Position numbers and translations under genes: made by a program. Of a DNA stretch of 6,218 nt, positions 5,631 to 6,218 are shown piece by piece. The stretch comes from Methanobacteriota archaeon (GTDB lineage: Archaea > Thermoplasmatota > Poseidoniia > MGIII > CG-Epi1): NCBI GenBank assembly GCA_014240055.1, contig JAAZXP010000051.1, positions 1 to 6,218 of the forward strand, given 5' to 3'. The notes under the pieces were generated by a model. That model had not been told where the DNA came from, ran no database searches, and worked only from the letters and a program-made list of their open reading frames with translations. How positions within the stretch are numbered: position 1 is the stretch's first letter; each line of letters opens with the position of its first letter.

Positions 5631-6218
5631 TGACTAATTACGATGTTTTCAATGGAGACACAGATGGCATATTTGCTTGGCACCAACTGAGATTAGCACA
5701 TCCTAGAGATTCAATCATTGTGACTGGCGTTAAACGTGACGTAAATCTAGTTGCTAGGGTGAATGCTGGTGAGGGGGATTTAGTTACTATACTGGATGTT
5801 TCTCATGCGAAGAATAGAAAAGATGTCCAAAGGATTCTTGATTCTGGAGCAATTGTTGAATATTTTGATCACCATGATCCTAAAGAATTGATTGTTCATG
5901 CGAATATTACTTATCATATCAATACTGAGCCTAATATTTCTACTGGATTGATTGTTAATTCACATGTAAATGGGAAAAATAATCTATGGTCGATTGCTAC
6001 AGCCTTTGGTGATAATCACATAGACTTAGCTATGGGTATGGCTAAATCTGAAGATTTAAGTGATGAGCAAATTCAAATTTTGAAGCATATTGGTTTAGTA
6101 GTAAATTACAATAGTTATGGTCAGACAATTGATGATTTATTTTTTTCACCAGAAGTGATAGCTGAAGCAACTAGTGCATGTGGTACCGATGTTTTTCTAT
6201 TTGCCGAGCAAGGTAATA
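5630..6218 (+). CDS. DHH-family phosphoesterase, partial (3' end beyond right edge)
   Basis: The frame opens at ATG 5630 (TAATG overlap with the sulfotransferase stop) and is open through 196 full codons to the edge. It begins MTNYDVFNGDTDGIFAWHQL. The DHH-superfamily metal ligands are in order: D10 and D12 in NGDTDG, D56 in TILDVSH, the DHH triad at 80-82 (YFDHHD) and D128 in AFGDN. Such proteins are Mn-dependent phosphodiesterases or phosphatases acting on nucleotide substrates: RecJ, NrnA, cyclic-di-nucleotide phosphodiesterases and pyrophosphatases. The wording (TGVKRD, LDVS, YFDHH, AFGDN) resembles a stand-alone DHH group, not RecJ, but the exact substrate cannot be read. The C-terminal part that would show a DHHA1 substrate-binding domain lies outside the window. 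Its tight linkage to two sulfotransferases makes hydrolysis of their by-product PAP an attractive but unproven role. Confidence 0.85.
   Translation, partial: MTNYDVFNGDTDGIFAWHQLRLAHPRDSIIVTGVKRDVNLVARVNAGEGDLVTILDVSHAKNRKDVQRILDSGAIVEYFDHHDPKELIVHANITYHINTEPNISTGLIVNSHVNGKNNLWSIATAFGDNHIDLAMGMAKSEDLSDEQIQILKHIGLVVNYNSYGQTIDDLFFSPEVIAEATSACGTDVFLFAEQGN

Noticed and set aside
1..6218. CRISPR array, insertion sequence, tRNA or rRNA
   Set aside because: No spaced direct repeats, transposase motifs, terminal inverted repeats or tRNA-like cloverleaf were seen on either strand by eye.

Overview
The window looks like a piece of an archaeal genome that is AT-rich and tightly packed. The strongest evidence is the glutamyl-tRNA synthetase, which has the archaeal/eukaryotic architecture: an N-terminal helical extension, a catalytic core with an LHLGH signature, and a beta-barrel type anticodon-binding C-terminus. 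Supporting signs are the lack of clear Shine-Dalgarno sequences, GTG starts, and a TATA-like element at the right distance for a leaderless transcript. The source could be an uncultured marine euryarchaeon (for example Poseidoniia, Marine Group II/III), but that lineage is only a guess from overall flavour and not something the sequence proves.

Layout. Positions 1-330 on the minus strand hold the 5' part of a gene for a small secreted, lipoprotein-like protein that runs off the left edge. An 83-base divergent intergenic region (331-413) carries an AT-rich promoter block and a short hairpin directly before the next start. From 414 to the right edge everything is on the plus strand and packed like one operon: gltX (glutamyl-tRNA synthetase), a DmeF-like cation diffusion facilitator, a GT-B glycosyltransferase, two sulfotransferases of different subfamilies, and a DHH-family phosphoesterase cut by the right edge. 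Junctions are a 12-base gap, a TAATG overlap, a one-base gap (TAGTATG), a 21-base gap and a second TAATG overlap.

How the genes may work together. The glycosyltransferase and two sulfotransferases are the parts expected of a pathway that builds and sulfates a surface glycan or glycolipid. Sulfotransferases of these folds use PAPS and release 3'-phosphoadenosine 5'-phosphate (PAP), an inhibitory by-product. Some DHH-family phosphoesterases (NrnA type) dephosphorylate PAP, so the DHH gene translationally coupled to the second sulfotransferase is a plausible PAP-recycling enzyme; this is inference. The aminoacyl-tRNA synthetase and metal transporter at the front have no obvious biochemical link to sulfation and may simply share transcription.

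Most worth a second look: the sulfation cassette with its DHH partner, a CDF transporter that ends right after its sixth membrane helix and so lacks the cytoplasmic domain, and a GluRS that has no cysteines where related archaeal enzymes carry a zinc-type motif.
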